Shown here: piece after piece, positions 7,239 through 14,365 of the stretch
How positions within the stretch are numbered: position 1 is the first letter of the stretch
How the letters are laid out: each line of letters begins with the position of its first letter
NCBI GenBank assembly: GCA_029287875.1
Contig: JARFQH010000274.1
Location: 1-24,365, forward strand
Source of the DNA: Desulfobacteraceae bacterium
GTDB taxonomy: Bacteria; Desulfobacterota; Desulfobacteria; Desulfobacterales; SG8-13
DNA length: 24,365 nt
Direction of reading: 5' to 3'
Position numbers and translations under genes: made by a program
Notes under the pieces: generated by a model
Told to the model about the DNA's origin: nothing
Database searches by the model: none
The model's input: only the letters and a program-made list of their open reading frames with translations

Positions 7239-7928
7239 ATGATTATGCTCCAGCACTACCTGGTCATTGCCCGGGCATTCTTCGAGCACCTGGGGACCGA
7301 TGCGGAAACGGCGTTCCGGCATTCCTTTGCCCTGGCGCAGCCAATCCTGGATCATTACGGTTACCTGGCCGTTTTCATCGCCATTCTGGTCGAGGGCTTC
7401 GGAGTCCCTGCTCCAGGCCAGACCATACTGATGGCCGGGGCTATTCTGGCTGCCCGCGGCGAAGTGTCCATCGCTCTGGTGCTCGTCCTGGCATTTCTGG
7501 CCGGCGTGCTTGGCAACACCCTCGGTTATGGATTGGGACGCTGGGGCGGTCGCCTGCTGCTGTCAAAGGTAGGCATCAGTGAAATCCGTATGCAGAAGAT
7601 GGAGAGGTTATTCAGTCTCTACGGCGGCGGAGTTGTATTTTTCGGCCGTTTTATAGACGGTCTGCGCCAGTTCAACGGGATCGTGGCGGGTTCGCTGCAA
7701 ATGCCCTGGTGGAAGTTCACCGTGTTCAACGTATTAGGAGCCTCCACCTGGACCGCATTTTGGGGACTGGGGGTTTATTTCCTCGATAAGGACATCAAGA
7801 CCGTCTACAACGTGTTTCATGCGATGGAACCCTATGCCATCTGCGGCAGCCTGCTTGCTTTGATCCTGTTGGTGCTTTATCTGCGGCGCAGCCGCAAGCA
7901 CCGAGCGCCGGCCGGTTTTTTGATATGA
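7239..7928 (+). CDS. DedA-family membrane protein (SNARE-associated/VTT-like)
   Basis: The ATG at 7239, one base after the preceding stop, gives 229 residues. An upstream in-frame start at 7197 overlaps the small membrane gene and adds only a non-conserved leader; an ATG at 7245 is also possible. Family marks include LVEGFGVPAPGQTIL (re-entrant region), GNTLGYGLGRWGG, and FFGRFIDGLRQFNGIVAGSL followed by MPWWKF, the conserved arginine/glycine region. Several membrane helices follow the usual DedA layout, and the C-terminal helix LLALILLVLYL ends in a basic tail. DedA proteins are thought to flip or transport lipids and to support membrane homeostasis. The link to methionine synthesis upstream is positional only. 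Weak start signals suggest translational coupling. Confidence 0.88.
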   Translation: MIMLQHYLVIARAFFEHLGTDAETAFRHSFALAQPILDHYGYLAVFIAILVEGFGVPAPGQTILMAGAILAARGEVSIALVLVLAFLAGVLGNTLGYGLGRWGGRLLLSKVGISEIRMQKMERLFSLYGGGVVFFGRFIDGLRQFNGIVAGSLQMPWWKFTVFNVLGASTWTAFWGLGVYFLDKDIKTVYNVFHAMEPYAICGSLLALILLVLYLRRSRKHRAPAGFLI

Positions 7929-7987
7929 CAACAGCGGCTCAAAAAAAACAAGGGACGCGATCATAGTCTTATCCACCATTCCCGGTT

Positions 7988-8245
7988 TCAACTCTCTTTG
8001 TGTTGTCGATTGCCTGAACGATCGGCGGCAGCGTATCCCTCCGGCGTCAGAAACGCGCTGGTTTTCAGCGTGTTCATATCGATCAGGCCACTTGTGTACA
8101 AGGCCTTCAGTGCCGCCAGGGTGTCGCTCGGAGCTACAGGAAGAACCGCCACGATGTCGTTGATGTCCATAATTCCCGGTGGCCCTTTTAAATCCCATTC
8201 TTTTGCCAGCAGCGCCAGTACCTGGCTTTCTTCCGAGCTCTGCAT
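7988..8245 (-). CDS. Small winged-helix-like protein
   Basis: This 85-residue protein has GGGAG about seven bases before its ATG. The sequence has three helices then a likely wing: IMDINDIVAVLPVAPSDTLA, ALKALYTSGLIDM, and TSAFLTPEGYAAAD. It looks like a small winged-helix DNA-binding domain in which a helix-turn-helix precedes a TPEGY wing. No further domain is present. The gene lies between the DedA gene (convergent, 59 bases away) and the intergenic repeat downstream of ada on the same strand. It could be a small regulator, but targets are unknown. Confidence 0.65.
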   Translation of the reverse strand: MQSSEESQVLALLAKEWDLKGPPGIMDINDIVAVLPVAPSDTLAALKALYTSGLIDMNTLKTSAFLTPEGYAAADRSGNRQHKES

Positions 8246-8277
8246 TCGTCGCTCCCGTTTCTGTGGTCTTCTGTTAA

Positions 8278-8417
8278 GTTGTGCCAGTTGAGTCGGTTGA
8301 GCCAGTTTAGTCCCGCCGCGGCGGGATTGAAGGCAATCATCGATTTTAACGATTAAACGCTCATGGCCTTTAAGCCATCACTGGTGCCGGGTTCTGAGTT
8401 TCGAGTTTCAAGTTTCT
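8278..8417. repeat. Mosaic intergenic repeat, copy 1
   Basis: The segment opens with GTTGTGCCAGTTGAGTCGG (8278-8296), continues with TCATCGATTTTA (8338-8349) and ends with GAGTTTCAAGTTTC (8404-8417). The same blocks in the same order occur at 19771-20157 and 23991-24101. Here it also contains the perfect 16-base palindrome TCCCGCCGCGGCGGGA (8311-8326). Its outer block forms the last codons and stop of the ada gene. Confidence 0.7.
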
Positions 8418-9526
8418 ATTTTCGGGTCTGATTCTATTTTTGTGCTAAACGATGATTTCTTCAAACCGGCTTCCCTCTCGAGCACTGCTCGCTTTCTCTC
8501 TATGCCCCAACAATAGCCGCCGAGACGTCCGTCACGCCTCACAACCCTGTGGCACGGGATGGCAACGGCGATTTTATTGGATGCGCATGCCTGAGCTACC
8601 GCCCGTGCGGCCTTTGGGTGGCCGATTTTTGCCGCGATGTCCGTGTAACTTGCGGTGAAACCGGGTGGGATCTCACGCAAGGCCGTCCAGACGAGGCGCT
8701 GAAATGCCGTTCCCTGAATGTCCAGGGGCAGGTTTAGAAGCTGCCGAGGGTTTTCGAGATGTGCAAGTATCTGTTTAACCCGTGTCGAAAAAGGTTCGCC
8801 CTTGTCGATTATCTTGGCTTTCGAAAATTGTACCCGCAATCTGTTCACGAGAATGTCGGGATCGTCTCCAAACTCGATGGTGCAGATCCCCTTTGCGGTT
8901 GCGGCTATCAGAACCCATCCGAGAGGGGACTTCTCCACGGCGAACCGGATGTCGATTCCTGCGGCTCCCTGCCGGTACTCCGAGGGCTTCATTCCAAGAA
9001 CAGCTTCGGCATTCTCATAGAAGCGGCTGCTCGACGCAAACCCTGCCTCATAAATCGCCTCCGTGACGGATGCCTCCTTCTGCAGCCCCGAGCGAACCTG
9101 TTTCAAGCGCATCTCCATGGCGTATTGCTTGGGTGTGATGCCGACATTTTTTTTAAATAGCCGTTGAAAATGAAAGGGACTCAAGCCGACTTCATTTGCC
9201 AGATTTTTAAGCGGCACATGCTCCTCACGGCTTTCGATGATATGGCAGGCCTTGATGATGGCAGCCGAATGTTTGTCTTGTCCGGCTGCAGATGCCGGAT
9301 GGCAGCGTTTGCAGGGGCGGAAACCGGCTTTCTCGGCTTGCTTGCAGGTATCGAAGAAGCGGACATTCTCATATTTGGGCAGCCGCGACGCACAAGCCGG
9401 ACGGCAATATACGAGAGTCGTCAGGACTCCGTACACGAAAGCCCCGCTTGCATTCAGATCGCGCCGAATGAGTGCCTCCCAGCGTGCCTGATCGGTTGCA
9501 AAGGCATAATCATTCTGGCTTTTCAT
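8408..9526 (-). CDS. ada: Ada: bifunctional methylated-DNA repair protein and AraC-type regulator
   Basis: The 372-residue protein has the complete Ada layout. The N-terminal zinc domain has Cys41, Cys45, Cys72 and Cys75 (VYCRPAC and FRPCKRC); one of them takes methyl groups from phosphotriesters. An AraC-type helix-turn-helix follows (about residues 85-185, VPLKNLANEVGLSPFHFQRL). The C-terminal O6-methylguanine methyltransferase domain has its acceptor Cys325 in VAIPCHRVV. In E. coli, methylated Ada activates its own gene and other alkylation-repair genes. All key residues are present, so it should be active. The start follows AAAGGGGG. The last 15 or so residues (KKSSF to KIET) lie beyond the conserved domain, and the stop sits inside an intergenic repeat, which suggests repeat-derived extension. 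Confidence 0.95.
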   Translation of the reverse strand: MKSQNDYAFATDQARWEALIRRDLNASGAFVYGVLTTLVYCRPACASRLPKYENVRFFDTCKQAEKAGFRPCKRCHPASAAGQDKHSAAIIKACHIIESREEHVPLKNLANEVGLSPFHFQRLFKKNVGITPKQYAMEMRLKQVRSGLQKEASVTEAIYEAGFASSSRFYENAEAVLGMKPSEYRQGAAGIDIRFAVEKSPLGWVLIAATAKGICTIEFGDDPDILVNRLRVQFSKAKIIDKGEPFSTRVKQILAHLENPRQLLNLPLDIQGTAFQRLVWTALREIPPGFTASYTDIAAKIGHPKAARAVAQACASNKIAVAIPCHRVVRRDGRLGGYCWGIERKRAVLEREAGLKKSSFSTKIESDPKIET

Positions 9527-9684
9527 AGATGCCCCCTTTCTTTCAACATACCTCTATTTTTGTTAACTCAAACAAAGTGATGCGCAGAGAATTTGTCACT
9601 TCTGCTGTCATCATAAGGCTTGTCTGCCGAAGGGGCTATCCGTTTCTTGCATTCTAATTTTTTTTTGCGAATCCTGAGCTCGTT

Positions 9685-11148
9685 TTAGAGGAGAGGGCTC
9701 ACCAGTCGCAGCGTGTTCTCGAGGAAACGCGGCCCGAATTTGCGGGTGCTCCAGACCGCCGGGTCTAGCCGGTCCGAACCGTCGATGTAGGACTGTTGCA
9801 ACGCACGCAGTTCAACGGCAAACGTGGGCTCGTAGACAATGAGCGACACCTCGTAGTTGATCCAAAGACTTCGCATGTCCAGATTTACTGTTCCAAACAT
9901 CGACATCGCTCCGTCGACCGTGATCGATTTCGTGTGCAGCAGGCCGCCGCGATACAGGTAGATCTCAACGCCGATCTCGAGGAGTTCGTCGTAGTAGGAA
10001 CGACTCGCGTAACGGGTGAGGAAGGAGTCGACTTTCTGCGGTACGATCAGCGTTACCTTGACGCCGCGGCCTGCCGCACCTCGCAGCGCATAAATCAATG
10101 CGTCGTCCGGGGCCAGATATGGGGTGGTGAGCACCAATTCTTCATGGGCGGCGTTGATCAGTGCCAGCAGCATTTGAAGCAATCCGTCGCCTGTTTGGCC
10201 CGGACCCGACGGGACGACCTGGATGTCCGCCGAGCCCTGCGGTTCTACCAGATGGAGACCGGAACTTTCGATGAGATCACGAAGCGGCTCTCCGGTCTCG
10301 AGCGTCCAGTCGCCGATCACGGTGGCGGCGAGCGAGGCCACGACGGCCCCCTGGACGCGGACCATGGCATCGACCCACTCACCGACACCCGCCTCCTGCT
10401 TGAAGAAGCGCGGATCCACGAGATTCATGCTGCCCGTCCAGGCCGTTTTGTCGTCGATGACGACGATCTTCCGGTGCAGACGGAGATCGGTGCGGCCGAA
10501 AAGAGCCCGGAAGACGCCGACCGGCAGGGCGGCCTGTAAATGGACGCCGGCGTCTCTGAGCCGCTGCGGTTGCCGGCCTTTCCACCAGGACGCGGCGCCG
10601 AGTGCATCTACCAGCAGACGGCAGGTAACGCCTCTTTCAGCGGCCCGGATGACGGCTTCCAGGACCTCGTCGGCCGTTCCGCCCGCGTTCCAGATGAAAA
10701 ACTCCATCAATATGCTGGACTCAGCCTGATCCACTTCTCGAGCGATGGTATTGAGTACTTCCTGGGTGTCGGAACACAACTGAAAGCTGCTGCCGCGGAC
10801 GGTGAGGCTGCCCACGGTTTGTTGCCCCAGCCGGTCTATGCCACGTGCGACCGGCGCGTGACGCGACCAGTCGACATCCGTGAGCCCCCCCCGGATCACG
10901 GCATCGGAAATTTTCCTGAAGTCGGTCCGCAAGGTGCCGATTTCTCGCTGCCGCCTGCGGCCGATCCGTCGCTCGCCGATCAGAAAATAAATGAGCGCGC
11001 CGACAAAGGGGAGCAGCGCCACCAGGAAGAGCCACGCTAAAGCGACACCCGTCGCCGGACGCCGCATGATGACGCGGACGGTGATCGCGACCACGATCAG
11101 GGCGTGCGCAACCACAATGGCGGTCGATGGATAGCTGAAAAAGCCCAT
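9685..11148 (-). CDS. cls: Cardiolipin synthase, ClsA type
   Basis: The ATG at 11148 with AAGAGGT seven bases upstream gives 487 residues; the GTG at 11157 lies next to the ribosome site and is unlikely. Two N-terminal membrane helices (about residues 8-28 and 35-58) are followed by two phospholipase D domains. The catalytic HxKx4D motifs are HRKIVVID near residue 225 and HTKSITVD near residue 405, each followed by the usual GSMNL or GTVNLD segment. The enzyme joins two phosphatidylglycerols, or phosphatidylglycerol with another phospholipid, to make cardiolipin at the inner membrane. All catalytic residues are present. It lies 158 bases upstream of ada on the same strand, with no clear functional link to it. 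Confidence 0.94.
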   Translation of the reverse strand: MGFFSYPSTAIVVAHALIVVAITVRVIMRRPATGVALAWLFLVALLPFVGALIYFLIGERRIGRRRQREIGTLRTDFRKISDAVIRGGLTDVDWSRHAPVARGIDRLGQQTVGSLTVRGSSFQLCSDTQEVLNTIAREVDQAESSILMEFFIWNAGGTADEVLEAVIRAAERGVTCRLLVDALGAASWWKGRQPQRLRDAGVHLQAALPVGVFRALFGRTDLRLHRKIVVIDDKTAWTGSMNLVDPRFFKQEAGVGEWVDAMVRVQGAVVASLAATVIGDWTLETGEPLRDLIESSGLHLVEPQGSADIQVVPSGPGQTGDGLLQMLLALINAAHEELVLTTPYLAPDDALIYALRGAAGRGVKVTLIVPQKVDSFLTRYASRSYYDELLEIGVEIYLYRGGLLHTKSITVDGAMSMFGTVNLDMRSLWINYEVSLIVYEPTFAVELRALQQSYIDGSDRLDPAVWSTRKFGPRFLENTLRLVSPLL

Positions 11149-11197
11149 GCAGAGCACCTCTTTTCTCGATTAATTAAGCGTTTACCGGTCACTAAAT

Positions 11198-11405
11198 GCC
11201 CATCCACCATTTCATTAAGAGCACCTATCGGTGCCCGATCCAGAAATGTGCAATTTTCAGCAAGTTCAAAAAATCAAGAAATCGCGAGGAGACGTACTTG
11301 TATGTGCCGCACAAGTGATTTCGCAAACCTGTCACGTCTTCAGTCACGCCGACGGCGTGACTGAAGACGCAATGACGGAAAAAGGGCCATTTGTGGACGG
11401 AAACT
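11198..11405. repeat. Dispersed structured repeat, copy 2
   Basis: This is collinear with 5480-5654, sharing GATCCAGAAATGTG, TGCCGCACAAG and GGGCCATTT-G/A-TGGACGGAAA blocks. Its central hairpin uses different bases: GAAATC (11278-11283) with GATTTC (11317-11322), and ACGTAC (11292-11297) with GTATGT (11300-11305). An extra hairpin (11335-11369) makes it longer than copy 1. It lies upstream of cls. Confidence 0.75.
11335..11369. repeat. Perfect 16-bp hairpin inside repeat copy 2
   Basis: CGTCTTCAGTCACGCC (11335-11350) is followed by GAC and the exact reverse complement (11354-11369). No T-run follows on either strand, so it is not a typical terminator. The stem is absent from copy 1. Confidence 0.85.
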
Positions 11406-11619
11406 ACAAAGTTTGAATCAAATGGGTGCCCTGTCTTCAACGTCTCGAGTCATCTCTACCACATCTGCCATTCCAATTTAATACCCTTTCTGCCCTCTGA
11501 CCGAGAGGGTGCAAACTTTGAACGCCGCGTGTTCGACTCTGTCGGTTCAAGGCTCGCTTTCATTATCGGTTGTATCCAAGACCGTAAAAACCCCTTCAAA
11601 AATGGAGCTTCTCGCCAAA

Positions 11620-11650
11620 AGCAAAAGGCCCCTGATTGAACTCAGGAGCC
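11620..11650 (-). terminator. Terminator-like hairpin
   Basis: Read leftward, GGCTCCTGA and TCAGGGGCC (11650-11642 and 11635-11627) pair with one mismatch around GTTCAA, followed by TTTTGCTTTT. It resembles the terminator after the intact thiolase at 18462-18496, sharing GATTGA next to GGCCCC, and lies just after the thiolase fragment. Confidence 0.5.
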
Positions 11651-11673
11651 TCATATACAGTCATTCCGCAGCT

Positions 11674-11725
11674 GTTGAACCCATTGATGTCGATCTTCAT
11701 TTGACCCGCCACGCAAACGTCGTTG
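11674..11725 (-). pseudogene. Thiolase gene fragment (decayed duplicate)
   Basis: These 52 bases match 18706-18757 inside the intact thiolase gene with 5 differences, on the same strand. Translated leftward they read NDVCVAGQMKIDINGFN, against NDVYMADQMKIDVNGFN in the intact protein. Upstream the frame meets a TAG within about 15 codons; downstream the GHP active-site segment is missing and the sequence passes almost directly to a terminator-like hairpin. It is a remnant, not a functional gene. Confidence 0.85.
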
Positions 11726-11834
11726 AGGTTGGAAAAGCGACTCTCAATCTAAAGGATGTGTCGCCCGGAGCTCATACCTTAAGTCCTTGATGAAGAATCA
11801 AAGGAGGAATGCAAACCCATTAAAAGGGACTCGT

Positions 11835-11860
11835 CAAACACTCTTTTTTAGAGTCGTTTG
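11835..11860 (-). other. Hairpin enclosing the stop codon of the first cpsD gene
   Basis: Read leftward, CAAACGACTC pairs with GAGTGTTTG (one bulged G) around TAAAAAA. The loop begins with the TAA stop of the 11848-12576 gene. There is no long T-run after it, so a terminator role is uncertain. Confidence 0.5.
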
Positions 11861-12576
11861 TATATCCACTCCGGGATGTAAAATTTGCGCTTGTTGAGCA
11901 CCACGCCGAGGAGTTTGCCGCCGGCCTCTTCGAGTTCTTGCTTGGCCCTGACAGCCACCTGCTTGCGGGTCTTGCCGGCTTCGAGTACCAGCACCACCCC
12001 ATCCACCTTGTTGCAGATCACCCGGACATCGGAAGAACCTGGGACAGACGGGCCGTCCAGGATGACATAGTCATATTTTTCACGCTCGGCTATTAGAAAA
12101 TCGAAGAACCGTTTCGACTCGAAAAGGGTTACTGGGTCGGTGAGCCGCGAGCCGGCCGTGACCACGCTTAAATTTCCCGGGTCGACCTTTTTTATGCAGA
12201 GCGCCGATTCGTTTCCATTGGTCAGAAGATCTGACAGGCCGTGTTCCGTTTCGACATTGAAAGCCCTATGAAGGCTGGGTGTCCTCATGTTGGCCTCTAT
12301 CAGCAGGACCTCGAGTCGGCAGTTGCAGGCCAAAGTAGTGGCAAAGTTGATCGACGTAGTCGATGACCCGTCGCCGTGAGTGGTTCCCGAGAAAAGGATT
12401 GTCTTGATCAAATGGCCGGGATGGCGAGCCAGGATGTTGGTTTTTAACACTTCATAACAATTCTTCGCTGCGTGGCCGCGTTCTCGGCGGCGGCGGGCGG
12501 ACCCTATGGATAACTCCAGTGTTTTGTCACCGTATTCTTTTTCTGCTCTTTCCAGTGCCTCAAACGTTTTTCCCAT
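11848..12576 (-). CDS. CpsD/CapB-like P-loop protein of exopolysaccharide locus, copy 1
   Basis: This 242-residue protein resembles the cytoplasmic BY-kinase partner of Wzz-type chain-length proteins (MinD/ParA-like fold). GTTHGDGSSTTSINFATTL at 64-82 is the P-loop region. The expected GxGK[S/T] lysine is Ser71. The second Walker motif reads LLIEANMRTP instead of the usual LLIDaDxRxP, while the Walker B YVILDGP is kept. The tail KRKFYIPEWIYKRL has two tyrosines but no multi-tyrosine cluster. ATP binding and autokinase activity are therefore doubtful, and a regulatory or scaffold role in polysaccharide length control is possible. The C-terminal half is nearly identical to the paralogue at 16806-17552. 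It lies 72 bases after the ExeA-like gene, in the same operon. Confidence 0.85.
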   Translation of the reverse strand: MGKTFEALERAEKEYGDKTLELSIGSARRRRERGHAAKNCYEVLKTNILARHPGHLIKTILFSGTTHGDGSSTTSINFATTLACNCRLEVLLIEANMRTPSLHRAFNVETEHGLSDLLTNGNESALCIKKVDPGNLSVVTAGSRLTDPVTLFESKRFFDFLIAEREKYDYVILDGPSVPGSSDVRVICNKVDGVVLVLEAGKTRKQVAVRAKQELEEAGGKLLGVVLNKRKFYIPEWIYKRL

Positions 12577-12648
12577 GGCTTTACCCGTTAATAGAAGTTT
12601 TTACCCGGCCGTTTCTGCGGCTGCTAAAATACGCCGGATTCCGGCACC

Positions 12649-14235
12649 TTATCTTTTCGGTACCAGTAGCAAACTTGGTATGGTGATGGTTTGATCGGGG
12701 TATACGAGATCTGGGTTCTTGATATCTGGATTGACCTTAAGGATCTCTTGCTCGATGATCTTATCGTACATTCCGAAGTTGCGGATGATGATCTTCGACA
12801 GGTTCTCCCCGTCTCTGACGACAAGGGTGGTCTCATACGGCGAAGGACCTGCCTCGGTCGGCTCCTGGGCCTCAACGGCCGGAGGCGTTTTTTCGGTCGG
12901 CTTCGGAATTTTCTCTTCCCCGTCAGGCGGGGGGAGGGCTTCGAGTTGAATGGGTTCCGGTGGAGGTTGCGGAGTTATGTTGGCACTTGTTTCGCGATAG
13001 GTTTCAAGAACGGCGCCCGGGTGCACTGCCTCACTTGCCGTCGATTCCGGCCGAGGTGGTGCAACCGGGGATTCCACAAGCTTTTTCCCAACCTCGGTGG
13101 TGGCAGCAGGAAAATTGCCTGGCAGAGCCGGAGCGCTATTTTCATTCCAGTGAAAATGCCGTGTTACCAGGCCGACGCCTGTAAGGAGCGTCAGGAGTAA
13201 GACGAAAAGCAAGATCGGTGTCGAAGCCGGTGTGATTTTTGCGCGTTCGACAAAAAAGTTGCAGTAAAGGTCACCGATCACTTCCCGCAACTGTATCGAC
13301 CAGGAGGGACGTTGCAGTGCTTGGGATTCGGAAGTAATCGTCGCTGCGGGCGGCGCTTTGACACCAGGCTGCGGTTCCGGGTTCGATGTCGAAGCCGGTG
13401 TGATTTTAGCGCGTTCGACAAAAAAGTTGCGGGAAAGGTCACCGATCACTTCCCGCACTGTATTTAGCCCTATCTTGCGCTCATCCAGCGCGTATCCGGT
13501 GAGAAGGGCATTGTCGCAAACAGTGTTGATCTTGCGCGGGATCCCTTCGGAATATTCCCAGATCAGCCGTTGGGCCTCATCGGTAAAGAGTGCCGCGCCG
13601 CTGTAATGGGCGACTTTCAGGCGATGGCGGATGTACGCGTAGGTCTCGGTCTCGTCGAACGGCAGTAAGTAGCGCTTGACGTTGATGCGTTGAGAGACCT
13701 GCCTCAATTCGGGCCGATTCAGCTTCTCCTCCAGCTCGGGCTGCCCGGAGAGGATGATCTGAAGCAGTTTGTGCTTGCGTGTCTCCAGATTGGTGAGCAG
13801 CCTCAAGTTTTCCATGCAGTGGCCGTCCAGATTTTGGGCTTCATCCACCATGATCAACACATTGCCGCCGTTGCGGAGCTGCTGGATGGCCAGCGCGTTG
13901 AGGCGCTGTAGGGCTTCCACCTTACCTAAACGTTCGGTTTCGCCGGTAAGCTCCAAGTCGACGAGGACCATGTGCAGCATGTCGTCGAAGGTCATGTCGG
14001 TGTTGAAAATATTGGCGACTTTGACGTCTTTTGTCAGACGGTCCAGCAACGACCAGAGCAAGGTGGTCTTTCCGGTGCCGACTTCACCCACCACGACGAT
14101 GAAGCCCCTGCGCTGCTTGATACCGTAGACAAGCGAAGCCAGCACCTCGCAATGCTCTTGGCCTTGGTAGAGAAACTTAGGGTCCGGCGTGATCTCGAAG
14201 GGCCGTTCAGAAAATCCGTAGAAGTCGGTGTACAT
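12649..14235 (-). CDS. ExeA/GspA-like AAA ATPase with membrane helix and C-terminal LysM-like domain
   Basis: This 528-residue protein begins MYTDFYGFSERPFEITPDPKF in the ExeA style. Walker A GEVGTGKTT lies at 50-58 and Walker B NVLIMVDEAQNL at 125-136; the ATPase domain runs to about residue 270. A 56-residue in-frame duplication follows: NFFVERAKITPAST occurs at about 270-283 and 326-339. Next come a membrane helix (340-359), a proline/glutamate-rich linker, and a LysM-like peptidoglycan-binding domain (about 467-522, VVRDGENLSKIIIRNFG to YPDQTITIP). Relatives are common in exopolysaccharide and exosortase-type loci, where they may couple ATP hydrolysis to envelope assembly across the peptidoglycan. 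The gene lies between the Wzz-like and CpsD-like genes, consistent with that role. Confidence 0.9.
   Translation of the reverse strand: MYTDFYGFSERPFEITPDPKFLYQGQEHCEVLASLVYGIKQRRGFIVVVGEVGTGKTTLLWSLLDRLTKDVKVANIFNTDMTFDDMLHMVLVDLELTGETERLGKVEALQRLNALAIQQLRNGGNVLIMVDEAQNLDGHCMENLRLLTNLETRKHKLLQIILSGQPELEEKLNRPELRQVSQRINVKRYLLPFDETETYAYIRHRLKVAHYSGAALFTDEAQRLIWEYSEGIPRKINTVCDNALLTGYALDERKIGLNTVREVIGDLSRNFFVERAKITPASTSNPEPQPGVKAPPAATITSESQALQRPSWSIQLREVIGDLYCNFFVERAKITPASTPILLFVLLLTLLTGVGLVTRHFHWNENSAPALPGNFPAATTEVGKKLVESPVAPPRPESTASEAVHPGAVLETYRETSANITPQPPPEPIQLEALPPPDGEEKIPKPTEKTPPAVEAQEPTEAGPSPYETTLVVRDGENLSKIIIRNFGMYDKIIEQEILKVNPDIKNPDLVYPDQTITIPSLLLVPKR
13212..13462 (-). repeat. Two near-identical 80-base direct repeats inside the ExeA-like gene
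   Basis: Segments near 13212-13295 and 13380-13462 are nearly identical, offset by 168 bases (56 codons). Both contain GCGCGTTCGACAAAAAAGTT and GGTCACCGATCACTTCCCGC. The 168-base period keeps the frame open, so a recent in-frame tandem duplication is the simplest origin. Confidence 0.85.
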
Positions 14236-14365
14236 ATATAACCGTTACCGAATAAAGTCGTTGTCGATTTTATGAAATCCCGCAATTTAACGGGCTATAG
14301 GTTTGTTGAGGTGACCTCTGTTTGGCCAATCAAACCAATAGGAAAAATGAAGCCTTATTTTTATC

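Larger units (their letters stand above)
11406..11847. other. Decayed region downstream of the first cpsD gene
   Basis: There are 442 bases without an intact gene. They contain a terminator-like hairpin (11627-11650) and a degraded thiolase fragment (11674-11725), both on the minus strand. From 11406 to 11620 I recognise nothing. Short frames across it have no ribosome sites or recognisable motifs. Confidence 0.55.

Noticed and set aside
5480..11405. CRISPR or insertion-sequence interpretation of the dispersed repeats
   Set aside because: Only two distant copies, no regular spacers, no transposase gene and no clear terminal inverted repeats.
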